A DNA stretch of 64,000 bases from Anaerotruncus massiliensis (ex Togo et al. 2026) (GCF_900199635.1 NZ_LT962687.1:1984541-2048540); one strand, 5' to 3'; numbered from the stretch's first letter, positions 8,311 through 17,150 are shown. Numbers and translations are program-made. The notes: generated by a model from the sequence alone, not told the origin.

Positions 8311-9048
8311 TTGAATCAGGTGGATATCAACGATGGAACGCCGCTCTATCAACAGGTGGCCGAGCAGCTTATGCTTTACATCCACGAGCACAGCTTGAAC
8401 CCGGGGCAGCGTCTGCCCTCCGAAAAGGAGCTGAGCGATACCTACGGTGTCAGCCGGATCACGGTGCGAAAGGCCCTGGAGCTGTTATCCTCGGACAACA
8501 TCGTCGTAAAGCAGCAGGGCAAGGGGACGTTTGTCGCCTCCATGATGCCGATGCAGCGAAATATGAAGGAAGGCCTCTCCAGCTTTACGGAAATATGCCG
8601 CAGCAGCGGAATCGAACCGTCCACGAAAGTGCTGGGGCTTAAGATCGTCGACCTGCCTGCGCGTGTGGCGGCATCCCTGGAGCTTCCAAACAATTCCAAA
8701 GGGATTGTCATGAAGCGGATCCGGTACGCCGATAACGTTCCCGTTATGATAGAAACCAACTATTTTCCCGTCAAAAGCAGCTTCCTCTTTTATGAGGACC
8801 TGAAGGGGTCCCTCCACGAAATCCTGCGAAAAAACGGCGCCGCGATCCACGCCTGGACGTCCGTGCTTGAGGTGTGCATGTCCAATCAAGAGGAGGCGTC
8901 CCACCTGCAGATCCCCGTCGGGGAACCTCTGCTTCTTCTCGACGGGCGCTACTTCAATAAGAAAAAGAAGCCCATCTATGTCAGCAAGGACCTTGTCGTC
9001 ACGGATCGGTTTAAATACTCGATCTATAGCTCCGTTTCAGCGACCTGA
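8311..9048 (+). CDS. GntR/HutC-family transcriptional regulator of the frl-like operon
   Basis: A 245-residue regulator. The N-terminal winged helix (about residues 1-75) has the family signature: YQQVAEQLMLYI, LPSEKELSDTYGVSRITVRKAL and QQGKGTFVA. Residues 90-240 form a UTRA effector domain of the HutC type. Translation begins with TTG, eight bases after GGAGG. It is divergent from the frl-like operon and is therefore its likely local repressor or activator, comparable in position to FrlR. UTRA domains in such loci bind a sugar phosphate, so the effector may be the 6-phosphofructosamine. That last point is inference. Confidence 0.85.
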   Translation: MNQVDINDGTPLYQQVAEQLMLYIHEHSLNPGQRLPSEKELSDTYGVSRITVRKALELLSSDNIVVKQQGKGTFVASMMPMQRNMKEGLSSFTEICRSSGIEPSTKVLGLKIVDLPARVAASLELPNNSKGIVMKRIRYADNVPVMIETNYFPVKSSFLFYEDLKGSLHEILRKNGAAIHAWTSVLEVCMSNQEEASHLQIPVGEPLLLLDGRYFNKKKKPIYVSKDLVVTDRFKYSIYSSVSAT

Positions 9049-9081
9049 TGACCCTTCCACGCAGAGGAAAACCGCCCGGCG

Positions 9082-9104
9082 AAAAAAAAACGCCCGAACC
9101 GGGC
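9082..9104 (-). terminator. Second terminator downstream of etfA
   Basis: On the minus strand a five-base GC stem (9100-9104 with 9092-9096, three-base loop) is followed by nine T residues (9090-9082). It backs up the stronger terminator just upstream of it. Confidence 0.6.
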
Positions 9105-9150
9105 ATTCGCGCGTGCGCGGCCGCGGCCGCGCGGTTTTCCGCCGCCGCGC

Positions 9151-9189
9151 AAAAAAGGGAGCCCCTTCCGAACGGAAGGGGCTCCCTTT
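9151..9189 (-). terminator. Terminator of the butyrate operon
   Basis: A perfect 16-base stem (9154-9169 with 9174-9189) closes a GAAC loop. On the minus strand it is followed by six T residues, directly after the etfA stop. It may also slow plus-strand transcription from the GntR gene. Confidence 0.85.
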
Positions 9190-9204
9190 GATTCGCGGGA
9201 AAAA

Positions 9205-10224
9205 TCAGGCGTTCGCCTTCTGGGTGCGCACGCGGCGAATCTCCTCGGTGAAGAGGGGCACGATCTTGCAGACGTCGCCGACCACGCCGTAATCCGCGAC
9301 CTCGAAGATCGGGGCGGAGGGGTCCTTGTTGATGGCGATGATGATGTCGCTCTCCTCCATGCCGGCGAGATGCTGGATGGCGCCGGAGATGCCGCAGGCG
9401 ATGTACAGGTTCGGGCGGACGGTCTTGCCCGTCTGGCCGACCTGGCGGTCCTTCTCGACCCAGCCGGCGTCGACGCAGGCGCGGGAGGAGGAGATGGTGC
9501 CGCCGAGCTCGTCGGCGAGTTCCTCAAGCAGCTTGAAGTTGTCGGGGCAGCCCATGCCGCGGCCGCCCGAAACGAGCACCTTCGCGTCCTGGATGTCCAT
9601 CTTCTCGCTGACCTTCTTGATCACCTCGAGGATCTCGACGTTCTTGCGGGAGTCGAGGTTCGGGACCTCGAACTTCTCGACCGGGCACTCGGCGCCGTCG
9701 ATCGGGGAGATGCGCTGCATCACGCCCGGGCGGACCGTCGCCATCTGCGGACGGTGGTCGGGGCAGAGGATCGTCGCCATGATGTTGCCGCCGAACGCCG
9801 GACGGGTCATCATGAGGTTCTTGGTCTCGGGGTCGATCTCCAGCCCGGTGCAGTCGGCGGTCAGGCCGGTGTGCACGCGCGCGGAGACGCGCGGGGCCAT
9901 GTCGCGGCCGATCGCGGTCGCGCCGTAGAGGACGACGGCGGGCTTTTTCGCCTGGATGACCTCGTACATCGCCTCGACGTACGGCTCGGTCATATAGGTC
10001 TCAAGCGCGGGATCGTCCACGACAATCACGCGGTCGGCGCCGTAGCGCGCGAGCTTTTTGGCAAGGTCGGTCACCTGATGGCCCAGCAGGACCGCGGTCA
10101 CCTCGTCGCCGAGGTCGGCGGCGAGCTGCTTGCCCTTGCCGATCAGCTCATAGGAAACACCGGTGATCTTGTTGTCGACCTGCTGTGCGAAGATAAATAC
10201 GCCTTTATAATCAGAAACAGCCAT
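9205..10224 (-). CDS. etfA: Electron transfer flavoprotein, alpha subunit
   Basis: A 339-residue EtfA. It starts at [15 protein letters not shown]; the longer in-frame extension to 10419 is antisense-like reading of etfB and lacks a binding site. The C-terminal FAD-binding region is clear: [14 protein letters not shown], then [32 protein letters not shown] and [20 protein letters not shown]. With EtfB it forms the flavoprotein that partners butyryl-CoA dehydrogenase. In clostridia the complex bifurcates electrons from NADH to crotonyl-CoA and ferredoxin. It is the last gene of the operon, 17 bases after etfB. Function in butyrate formation is established for this gene set; bifurcation in this organism is inferred. 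Confidence 0.93.
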   Translation of the reverse strand: MAVSDYKGVFIFAQQVDNKITGVSYELIGKGKQLAADLGDEVTAVLLGHQVTDLAKKLARYGADRVIVVDDPALETYMTEPYVEAMYEVIQAKKPAVVLYGATAIGRDMAPRVSARVHTGLTADCTGLEIDPETKNLMMTRPAFGGNIMATILCPDHRPQMATVRPGVMQRISPIDGAECPVEKFEVPNLDSRKNVEILEVIKKVSEKMDIQDAKVLVSGGRGMGCPDNFKLLEELADELGGTISSSRACVDAGWVEKDRQVGQTGKTVRPNLYIACGISGAIQHLAGMEESDIIIAINKDPSAPIFEVADYGVVGDVCKIVPLFTEEIRRVRTQKANA

Positions 10225-10241
10225 TTCGTTCACCACTTTCC

Positions 10242-11024
10242 TCACAGAATGAATTTTTCTTTGAGCCTGTCGACCAGCCAGTTGGCCGACTCCTGCGGGT
10301 CGAGGGTCACGACGGTGCCCTTGCCCTTGACGGCCTTGGTGAACGACTTGAAGACCCGCGTCGGGGAACCCTTGAGGCCGATGTTGCCGTCGTCGACCTT
10401 GAGGTCGGGACGGGTCCACACCTTGACCTCTTTCTCACGGTAGGCGTCGAAGATGCCGCCCGGGGTCATGTAACGGGGCTCGTTCAGCTCGCTGAGTGCG
10501 GTGATCAGGCAGGGCATTTTCGCCTTGAGGATGTGGTAGCGGTCCTCGTACTGCCGCTTGACGATCACATAGCCGTCCTCGACCTTGAGGTCCTCGGCAT
10601 AGCTGATGTTGGCCAGGCCCAGATGCTCCGCGATCTGCGGGCCGACCTGGGCGGTGTCGCCGTCGATCGCCTGGCGGCCGGTGATGATGAGGTCGTACTC
10701 GAGGTTCTCGATGGCGGACGCGATGGTCGACGAGGTCGCCCAGGTGTCCGCGCCGCCGAACGCGCGGTCGGTGACGAGGATCGCCTCGTCCGCGCCCATC
10801 GCCAGCGCCTCGCGCAGCGCCAGGTCGGCCTGCGGCGGGCCCATCGAAATGACGGTGACATGCGCGCCGTACTGGTCCTTGAGACGCAGCGCGGCCTCGA
10901 GGCCCGCCTTGTCGTCCGGGTTGATGATGCTGGGGACGCCTTCACGGATCAGCGTTCCGGTCACCGGATCGAGCTTGACCTCGTTGGTATCCGGGACCTG
11001 CTTAATGCAAACGACTACTTTCAA
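10242..11024 (-). CDS. etfB: Electron transfer flavoprotein, beta subunit
   Basis: A 260-residue EtfB with the clostridial opening KVVVCIKQVPDTNEVKLDP and the adenosyl-binding region DKAGLEAALRLKDQYGAHVTV. The beta-signature VKRQYEDRYHILKAKMPCLI lies near residue 165. I place the start at the TTG at 11024, nine bases after AAGGGAG. The TTG three codons upstream (11033) directly abuts that site and is unlikely. The gene lies between bcd and etfA, as in other clostridial butyrate operons. Confidence 0.92.
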   Translation of the reverse strand: MKVVVCIKQVPDTNEVKLDPVTGTLIREGVPSIINPDDKAGLEAALRLKDQYGAHVTVISMGPPQADLALREALAMGADEAILVTDRAFGGADTWATSSTIASAIENLEYDLIITGRQAIDGDTAQVGPQIAEHLGLANISYAEDLKVEDGYVIVKRQYEDRYHILKAKMPCLITALSELNEPRYMTPGGIFDAYREKEVKVWTRPDLKVDDGNIGLKGSPTRVFKSFTKAVKGKGTVVTLDPQESANWLVDRLKEKFIL

Positions 11025-11040
11025 TTCCTGCAACTCCCTT

Positions 11041-12180
11041 CTACTTCAAGAACGATCCGGAAATGACCATACGCTGGACCTCGCTGGTGCCCTCGTAGAT
11101 CTCCGTGATCTTCGCGTCGCGCATCATGCGCTCCACGGGGTAATCCCTCGTATAGCCGTAACCGCCGAAGAGCTGCACGCACTTGGTGGTGACTTCCATC
11201 GCGGTCTCGGCGGCGAACAGCTTTGCCATCGCGGCGTCGACCGAGAAGCGCTTTTTGGTGTCCTTGGCCACCGCGGCGCTGTAGACGAGCAGGCGGGCGG
11301 CCTCGATCTTGGCCTTCATGTCCGCAAGCTGGAACTGGGTGTTCTGGAACGCCGAGATCGGGCGGCCGAACTGTTTGCGCTCCTTGACGTATTTGACCGT
11401 CTCATCAAACGCGCCCTGCGCGATGCCCAGCGCCTGCGCGGCGATGCCGATGCGGCCGCCGTCAAGGGTGCCCATCGCGATGCCGAAGCCCTTGCCCTCC
11501 TGTCCGAGGAGGTTCTCCTTCGGGACGATGCAGTTTTCAAAGATCAGTTCGCAGGTGGAGGAGCCGCGGATACCCATCTTGAGCTCCTTCTTGCCGATCG
11601 AGAAGCCGGGGAACTCCTTTTCGACGATGAACGCCGAAATGCCGCGGTTGCCCTTGGATTTATCGGTCATCGCGAAGATGACGTATACGTCCGCCTGGCC
11701 GGCGTTGGTGATGAAGATCTTGGAGCCGTTGAGCACATAGTGGTCGCCGTCGAGCACCGCCTTGGTCTGCTGGCCGGAGGCGTCGGTGCCGGCGCCCGGC
11801 TCGGTGAGGCCGAACGCGCCGAGCTTTTTGCCCTGCGCCATCGGGACGAGGTATTTTTCGATCTGCTCGGGGGTGCCGTACTTTTTGATCGGGTCGCAGC
11901 CGAGCGAGGTGTGCGCCGACACGATGACGCCCGTCGTGGCGCAGACCTTCGACAGCTCCTCGACGCACATCGCGTAGGTCAGCGTGTCGCAGCCCTGACC
12001 GCCCAACTCCTTCGGGAACGGGATGCCCATAAAACCGAATTTCTGCATCTTCGCGACCGTCTCGGCCGGGAAGCGCTCTTCCTCATCCACTTCCTGAGCA
12101 AGGGGCTTCACTTCCTTTTCCGCGAAGTCACGGAAAAGCTGTCTTGCCATCTCCTGCTCTTTGCTGAGTACAAAGTCCAT
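11041..12180 (-). CDS. bcd: Butyryl-CoA dehydrogenase (acyl-CoA dehydrogenase family)
   Basis: A 379-residue short-chain acyl-CoA dehydrogenase. It reduces crotonyl-CoA to butyryl-CoA with electrons from EtfAB. The FAD-binding stretch LGAFGLTEPGAGTDASGQQT, the second family signature (near residue 330, QLFGGYGYTRDYPVERMMRD) and the catalytic Glu in ITEIYEGTSEVQRMVI are all present. GGGAGGAACTTGC precedes the ATG. Length and order fit Bcd of butyrate producers. It lies 16 bases before etfB. Confidence 0.93.
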   Translation of the reverse strand: MDFVLSKEQEMARQLFRDFAEKEVKPLAQEVDEEERFPAETVAKMQKFGFMGIPFPKELGGQGCDTLTYAMCVEELSKVCATTGVIVSAHTSLGCDPIKKYGTPEQIEKYLVPMAQGKKLGAFGLTEPGAGTDASGQQTKAVLDGDHYVLNGSKIFITNAGQADVYVIFAMTDKSKGNRGISAFIVEKEFPGFSIGKKELKMGIRGSSTCELIFENCIVPKENLLGQEGKGFGIAMGTLDGGRIGIAAQALGIAQGAFDETVKYVKERKQFGRPISAFQNTQFQLADMKAKIEAARLLVYSAAVAKDTKKRFSVDAAMAKLFAAETAMEVTTKCVQLFGGYGYTRDYPVERMMRDAKITEIYEGTSEVQRMVISGSFLK

Positions 12181-12232
12181 GCAAGTTCCTCCCTAATATG
12201 TTTATATTTCCTGCGAAAGCTGCCCGCGCCAA

Positions 12233-12263
12233 GCCGCGCGGCACATCGGATGCGCCGCGCGGC
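12233..12263. other. GC-rich hairpin between hbd and bcd
   Basis: Two copies of the self-complementary ten-base word GCCGCGCGGC (12233-12242 and 12254-12263) can pair across a short loop. No T run follows, so it may stabilise or process the operon mRNA. A similar hairpin (13978-14009, 14-base arms with one mismatch, no T run) separates thl from crt. Confidence 0.5.
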
Positions 12264-12282
12264 CTGCGGAGCGGGAGCGGAT

Positions 12283-13122
12283 TTACCTGGAGTAGTCGTA
12301 GAAGCCCTTGCCGGTCTTGCGGCCGAGCGTGCCGCCGCGGACCATCTTGCGGAGCAGCGGATGCGGGCGGTATTTCGGATCGCCGAACTCGTTGTAGAGC
12401 ACTTCCATGATCGCGAGGCAGACGTCCAGGCCGATCAGGTCGCCGAGCGCGAGCGGGCCCATCGGGTGGTTCGCGCCGAGCTGCATGGCGGAGTCGATGC
12501 CCTCGACCGACGCGACGCCCTCGGCGTAGATGCCGATCGCCTCGTTGATCATCGGGATGAGGATGCGGTTGACGACGAAGCCGGGGGCCTCCTTGACTTC
12601 AACCGGGGTCTTGCCAATCTCCTTGGAGATGGCGACGATCTTTTCGACCGTCTCGGGCGCGGTGTGCAGGCCAGCGGTGACCTCGACCAGCTTCATGACG
12701 GGCGCGGGGTTGAAGAAGTGCATGCCCACGATCGCGCGGTCAAGCCCCTGGGACATCTCGGTCAGCGAGAGGGAGGAGGTGTTGGACGCGAAGATCGCGT
12801 CCTTCCTGCAGATCGTCTGCAGCTTCGCGAAGAGCTCCTTCTTGAGGTCCATCTTCTCGAGCGCCGCCTCGACGACCAGGTCGCAGTCGGCCACCTTGTC
12901 GTTGAGCCCGGTGGTGATCTTCGCCAGGATCGCGTCCGCCTTCTCCTGCTCCATCTTGCCCTTGGAGACGAGCTTGGTGAGGGATTTCTCGATCTTCTTC
13001 TTGCCGCCCGCGGCAAATTCCTCGGTGATGTCGCAGAGCACGACCTCGTAGCCGTCAGTGACCGCGAATGCCTGCGCGATGCCGGAACCCATCGTTCCCG
13101 CGCCGATAACGCCAACTTTCAT
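12283..13122 (-). CDS. hbd: 3-hydroxybutyryl-CoA dehydrogenase
   Basis: A 279-residue NAD(P)-dependent dehydrogenase reducing acetoacetyl-CoA to 3-hydroxybutyryl-CoA. The Rossmann motif [19 protein letters not shown] opens the protein. The catalytic His is in [20 protein letters not shown] with the usual Glu further on, and NPMGPL-type sequence appears as [20 protein letters not shown]. The start at 13122 is eight bases after GGAGG; the ATG at 13137 contributes part of that site and is not used. It is the third gene of the operon. Confidence 0.94.
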   Translation of the reverse strand: MKVGVIGAGTMGSGIAQAFAVTDGYEVVLCDITEEFAAGGKKKIEKSLTKLVSKGKMEQEKADAILAKITTGLNDKVADCDLVVEAALEKMDLKKELFAKLQTICRKDAIFASNTSSLSLTEMSQGLDRAIVGMHFFNPAPVMKLVEVTAGLHTAPETVEKIVAISKEIGKTPVEVKEAPGFVVNRILIPMINEAIGIYAEGVASVEGIDSAMQLGANHPMGPLALGDLIGLDVCLAIMEVLYNEFGDPKYRPHPLLRKMVRGGTLGRKTGKGFYDYSR

Positions 13123-13157
13123 TTCAGTTACCTCCATATGTAAATATCAGGATCACA

Positions 13158-13934
13158 TTACCTGTTCTCGAACGGGGCGGGCTTCTCCTTCGCCACAAAC
13201 GCCTTCATCGCGTTCTGCTGGTCCTGCGTCTCGAAGCAGCTGCCAAACAGTTCCTCCTCGATCGCGACGCCCTCGTCGATCGAGACCTGCAGGCCGTCGT
13301 TGATCGCCTTCTTGGTGGCGCGCACCGCGATCGGCGCGTTGCGGGCGATCTTCTCGGCCAGCTTCATCGCCTCGTCCATCAGGCTTTCCAGCGGGACGAC
13401 GGCGTTGACGAGCCCGAGCGCGAGCGCCTCGGGGGCCTTCACCTTGCTCGTGGTGTAGAGGAGCTCCTTGGCCTTGCCCACGCCGATCGTGCGGGCCAGC
13501 CGCTGGGTGCCGCCGAAGCCGGCGGTGATGCCGAGCGAAACCTCCGGCTGCGCGAACACCGCGTTTTCCGAAGCGATGCGGATGTCGCAGCTCATGGCCA
13601 GCTCGCAGCCGCCGCCGAGCGCGAAGCCGTTGACCGCCGCGATGACCGGCACGGGCAGCGTCTCAATCTTGCGGAAGATGTCGTTGCCCTTCTTGCCGAA
13701 CGCCTTGCCCTCGGCCTTGGTGAGCCCGGACATCTCGGCGATGTCCGCGCCCGCGACGAACGCCTTCTCCCCCGCGCCGGTGATGATGACGCAGCGGGTC
13801 GCGTCCACGTCGATCGCGTCGACGACCTTCTCGAGATCGCCGAGCACCTCGCTGTTCAGCGCGTTGAGCGCCTTGGGCTTGTCGATGGTGATTACGCCGA
13901 CGAAGCCCCTCTGTTCGTAGGTGACGTAACTCAA
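13158..13934 (-). CDS. crt: Crotonase (3-hydroxybutyryl-CoA dehydratase)
   Basis: A 258-residue enoyl-CoA hydratase family enzyme dehydrating 3-hydroxybutyryl-CoA to crotonyl-CoA. The oxyanion-hole segments AFVAGADIAEM and VNGFALGGGCELAMSCDIRI are intact. The two catalytic Glu residues lie in GGGCELAM and in QPEVSLGITAGFGGTQRLAR. Translation starts with TTG at 13934 behind GGAGGCAAAAAC. It sits between thl and hbd. Confidence 0.94.
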   Translation of the reverse strand: MSYVTYEQRGFVGVITIDKPKALNALNSEVLGDLEKVVDAIDVDATRCVIITGAGEKAFVAGADIAEMSGLTKAEGKAFGKKGNDIFRKIETLPVPVIAAVNGFALGGGCELAMSCDIRIASENAVFAQPEVSLGITAGFGGTQRLARTIGVGKAKELLYTTSKVKAPEALALGLVNAVVPLESLMDEAMKLAEKIARNAPIAVRATKKAINDGLQVSIDEGVAIEEELFGSCFETQDQQNAMKAFVAKEKPAPFENR

Positions 13935-14022
13935 GTTTTTGCCTCCGTTCCTGTGTGTATTTTCGCTTTTGTACAGCTTTCAGGCACCCGGAGACCCGGA
14001 TGCCTGAAACTGATTTTCCCTG

Positions 14023-15207
14023 TTACTGGATATTTTCGACAACCGTCGAGCAGCCCATGCCGCCGCCGATGCAGAGGGTCGCGAGTCCCAGCTTGGAGCC
14101 GCGCTTCTTCATCTCGTGCAGCAGGGTGACGAGGATGCGGCAGCCGGAGGCGCCCACCGGGTGGCCCAGCGCGAGCGCGCCGCCGTTGACGTTGACCTTG
14201 GAGGCGTCCCAGCCGAGCTCGATGCCCACGGCCAGCGACTGCGCGGCAAACGCCTCGTTCGCCTCGATGAGGTCCATCTGGTCGATCGTGAGGCCGGTCT
14301 TGTCAAACAGCTTCTTGGTGGAGAAGGCGGGTCCGATGCCCATGATGGAGGGATCGACGCCCGCGGTCGCGCCGGCGACCCATTTGGCCATCGGTTTGAT
14401 GCCGAGCTCCTTGGCCTTGTCGGCGCTCATGACGACGATCGCGGCGGCGCCGTCGTTGATACCCGAGGCGTTCGCGGCGGTCACCGTGCCGCCCTCCTTA
14501 AAGGCCGGGCGCAGCTTGGCGATGCCCTCGGCGGTCACGCCGTCGCGGGGGAACTCGTCGGTATCGAAGAGGACGGTCTCCTTCTTGACCTTGATGGGGA
14601 CCGGGACGATCTCGTCCTTGAACCTGCCGGCCTTGCGGGCGGCCTCGCATTTCTGCTGGCTGGACGCGGCGAACTCGTCCTGCATCTCGCGGGTGACGCC
14701 GTATTTCTCGGCGACGTTCTCCGCGGTGATGCCCATATGATAGTTATTGAAAGCGTCCCAGAGGGAATCCTTGATCATGCAGTCGATCAGCTTGCCGTCG
14801 TTCATGCGGTAGCCATAGCGCGCCTTGTCGAGCGCGAAGGGGGTCGCGGACATGTTCTCCATGCCGCCGGCGACGATGATGTCCGCCTCGCCCGAAGCGA
14901 TCATCGCGGCCGCGAGGTTGACGCACTTGAGGCCGGAGCCGCAGACGATGTTCAGCGTCTGCGCGGGGACCTCGATGGGAAGGCCGGCCTTGAGGGCGGC
15001 CTGGCGCGCGACGTTCTGGCCCTGCGCGGCCTGGAGCACGCAGCCCATAAAGACTTCGTCAACCTGCTCGGGTTTCACGCCCGCGCGGTTGAGGGCTTCC
15101 TTAATCACGATAGCACCGAGCTGCGCGGCGGGGACACCCGTGAGGGAACCGCCCATTTTGCCGATTGCGGTGCGGCAGGCACCGGCCAATACGATTTCCT
15201 TTGACAT
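14023..15207 (-). CDS. thl: Acetyl-CoA acetyltransferase (thiolase)
   Basis: A 394-residue biosynthetic thiolase condensing two acetyl-CoA to acetoacetyl-CoA, the entry step to butyrate. The acylated Cys is in [16 protein letters not shown] near residue 90, the catalytic His in [16 protein letters not shown] and the second Cys in [11 protein letters not shown]. Length is typical. It is the first gene after the Rex-box promoter, so the whole pathway thl-crt-hbd-bcd-etfB-etfA is in one transcript. Confidence 0.94.
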   Translation of the reverse strand: MSKEIVLAGACRTAIGKMGGSLTGVPAAQLGAIVIKEALNRAGVKPEQVDEVFMGCVLQAAQGQNVARQAALKAGLPIEVPAQTLNIVCGSGLKCVNLAAAMIASGEADIIVAGGMENMSATPFALDKARYGYRMNDGKLIDCMIKDSLWDAFNNYHMGITAENVAEKYGVTREMQDEFAASSQQKCEAARKAGRFKDEIVPVPIKVKKETVLFDTDEFPRDGVTAEGIAKLRPAFKEGGTVTAANASGINDGAAAIVVMSADKAKELGIKPMAKWVAGATAGVDPSIMGIGPAFSTKKLFDKTGLTIDQMDLIEANEAFAAQSLAVGIELGWDASKVNVNGGALALGHPVGASGCRILVTLLHEMKKRGSKLGLATLCIGGGMGCSTVVENIQ

Positions 15208-15245
15208 GTTGACGCCTCCGATTTTTCTTGAAATTCTCAGGTTTC

Positions 15246-15260
15246 GGGCCGGACCGGCCC
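15246..15260. repeat. Perfect GC palindrome in the butyrate operon leader
   Basis: Seven-base arms GGGCCGG and CCGGCCC surround one A. It lies about five bases downstream of the inferred transcription start, so it could be a protein-binding site or a leader hairpin. No known regulator motif is recognised. Confidence 0.5.
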
Positions 15261-15270
15261 TTCGATTATC

Positions 15271-15299
15271 AGTATACTACAAGGGTTTTGAAATTGCTA
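15271..15299 (-). promoter_or_regulatory. Promoter of the butyrate operon
   Basis: On the minus strand a -10 TATACT (15276-15271) follows a weak -35 TAGCAA (15299-15294) at 17 bases. The -35 is part of the Rex-like box. The weak -35 means the assignment is moderate. Confidence 0.55.
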
Positions 15300-15311
15300 T
15301 ATTTTTAACAA
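15294..15311. promoter_or_regulatory. Rex-like operator over the -35 of the butyrate operon
   Basis: The 18-base site TTGCTATATTTTTAACAA compares with the Rex consensus TTGTTAA-N4-TTAACAA. One half-site matches 7 of 7 and the other 5 of 7, with the right 4-base gap. Rex senses the NADH/NAD ratio and represses butyrate operons in clostridia. No rex gene is in the window. Confidence 0.75.
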
Positions 15312-15433
15312 ACTTTTCACGATTTTTATGAGTTTGTCTAAATCTCCCCCCTCGCCCGAAACCGCTTTTATGCACTTTTGAAACAAACGCTCCAAAGGCC
15401 CCTGTTCATGCGGGTTTGAAAGGGAAATTCAGG

Positions 15434-15766
15434 TCATTCCCTGCGCTTAAAAAGCGTGAGCTCCACCGTGTCGGCGCCGATCTCCAGCCTGCGGCAGTCG
15501 ACCATCTGCCCGATCAGGTGCAGCTCGCTGTCCTGCCCCAGCCCGCTCACTCCCGCGAGCTGCCAGAAGAACTCCTCGAGCCCCTCGTTTTTCTCCGCCT
15601 GGTTGAGGAACCGGTCGAGGTCGTTCACCTTCTTGCTCTCCGCCGGGTCGTACCGGCTTTTGAGCGAGAGCTCGTAACCGTCCTCCAGCTTGCGCAAATC
15701 CATCTGCACCCCGTCCGAGCCGACGCTGAAAAAGAACACGATCAGCTCGTCGATCACTTTCGTCAT
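15434..15766 (-). CDS. Small protein of unknown function, partner of DUF1576 gene
   Basis: A 110-residue acidic protein without signal peptide or membrane segment, starting MTKVIDELIVFFFSVGSDG. It has many charged residues and one Cys. I do not recognise the family. The ATG used has only a weak AGAAAG site. A strong GGGAGGA lies about 35 bases upstream in the same frame but has no standard start codon at the right distance, so the true N-terminus may be about ten residues longer. It follows the DUF1576 gene by 35 bases and is probably co-transcribed. Confidence 0.6.
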   Translation of the reverse strand: MTKVIDELIVFFFSVGSDGVQMDLRKLEDGYELSLKSRYDPAESKKVNDLDRFLNQAEKNEGLEEFFWQLAGVSGLGQDSELHLIGQMVDCRRLEIGADTVELTLFKRRE

Positions 15767-15801
15767 CTTTCTGGCTGTAGCTTCCGTAACGATTCCTCCC
15801 G

Positions 15802-17070
15802 TTATTCCCGGTCCCGGCGCAGCGCCTCGATGAGCGGCACCAGCACAATGCACACGAGCCCCGCCGAAAAACCGTTGTTGTAGAGATTGAGGCCCCCGTG
15901 CAGGAAGCCGGTGTTGAGCACCACCGAGGCGTGGATCACGCCCGCGGCGATCCCCCATTTCCAGCCGAACTGCCCCGCGATGGGGGCGAGCCCCGTCGCA
16001 AAGAGGGCCGCCAGCAAAACGTTGGGCTCGCTCAGCGACCACACCATGAAAAAGGAGCTGATCACCACGCCGAGCACGACGGGGATGATGTTCTTGAGAT
16101 GCTTGCCGAACGCGCCGAACCCGCAGATCGTAAAGACGCCGCCGATGGTCGGCCCGTTGAGGTCGCCGCCCACCACCAGCACGTAGACGGTGGCGGCCGC
16201 GCCGATGATTCCCATGTTTATGAGCGTCACGGGCAGGCCGTCGAGCTGGACGAAGTCGGCCACGAGGCGGCCCGAATGACGGGTGATGCGCGCGACGTTC
16301 CGGAAGCTGCGCCCGTTCCACCAGAAGCCCGCCAGCACCATCAGGGCGAACAGACCGAACAGGAAGGCGGCGAGCGGCAGGTTGTTTCCGGTGCTCCACG
16401 CGAGGCGCGCCTCGAAGGTGTGCCCGAAGGATTTGAAAAAGGAGGCGAGCACCATGCCGATCAGCCCCGCCGTAAAGCCGACGTTATAGAGGTTGTAGCC
16501 CTGGTGCACCCGCAGTGTGAAGGAGGCGACGGCGGGCAGCAGAAAGCCGACGGCCACGCCGATGCCGACCCCGAGCAGGTACCAGAGCAGCTTGTCCCGT
16601 TCGCGGCCGACGGTGACGATCTCCGAGACCACGGGCGCGAGCGCCGTGCCGAAGAGGGAGATGTAGACGTAGCGGCCGAAATGCTCCCGCTTATAGCGGG
16701 AATAGAGCCATCCGCCGAAAATGATCGGGAAGATGTTCCAGACGTCCTTGCCGAAGAGGGAGAACCCGGCCATTAAAAAGAGGCTCGCCACGCTGATGCC
16801 CGAAAAGTTCATCCGGACGGCGCGCAGGATGCCGATCGACAGCAGCGTCACCAGGCCCGCGTTGACAAACGCGGCCCCCATGCCGCCGACGCTGATCGAG
16901 TCGGTGATCAGCCCCGCCTGGGTGCGGATGATCTTCCAGATGCCCGAAACGACGCCCGCGGGCGTGTCCCACAGCAGCCCGAAGCCGATCAGCGCCAGCG
17001 CGAAGGCGGTCATCGCCCAAAAGAGATAGCGTCCCTGCCGCTCCGGACGATAGGTCAGCAATCGGTCCAA
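15802..17070 (-). CDS. DUF1576-family integral membrane protein
   Basis: A 422-residue membrane protein with about 10-12 predicted segments, for example YLFWAMTAFALALIGFGLLW near residue 14. It has an internal repeat: VHQGYNLYNVGFTAGLIGMV in the middle resembles LHGGLNLYNNGFSAGLVCIV at the C-terminus, which suggests two fused homologous halves. I recognise it as DUF1576, whose function is not established. The start is TTG at 17070, eight bases after GGAGGG. The glycine- and asparagine-rich repeat pairs look like transporter re-entrant elements, but no substrate can be proposed. Confidence 0.75.
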   Translation of the reverse strand: MDRLLTYRPERQGRYLFWAMTAFALALIGFGLLWDTPAGVVSGIWKIIRTQAGLITDSISVGGMGAAFVNAGLVTLLSIGILRAVRMNFSGISVASLFLMAGFSLFGKDVWNIFPIIFGGWLYSRYKREHFGRYVYISLFGTALAPVVSEIVTVGRERDKLLWYLLGVGIGVAVGFLLPAVASFTLRVHQGYNLYNVGFTAGLIGMVLASFFKSFGHTFEARLAWSTGNNLPLAAFLFGLFALMVLAGFWWNGRSFRNVARITRHSGRLVADFVQLDGLPVTLINMGIIGAAATVYVLVVGGDLNGPTIGGVFTICGFGAFGKHLKNIIPVVLGVVISSFFMVWSLSEPNVLLAALFATGLAPIAGQFGWKWGIAAGVIHASVVLNTGFLHGGLNLYNNGFSAGLVCIVLVPLIEALRRDRE

Positions 17071-17150
17071 ACCCTTCTCCCTCCATCTCCGGTGTCTCAG
17101 CTCATTTTAACATACGCGTGCCGGTGGAAAGGCGAATATTCTGTAAATTT

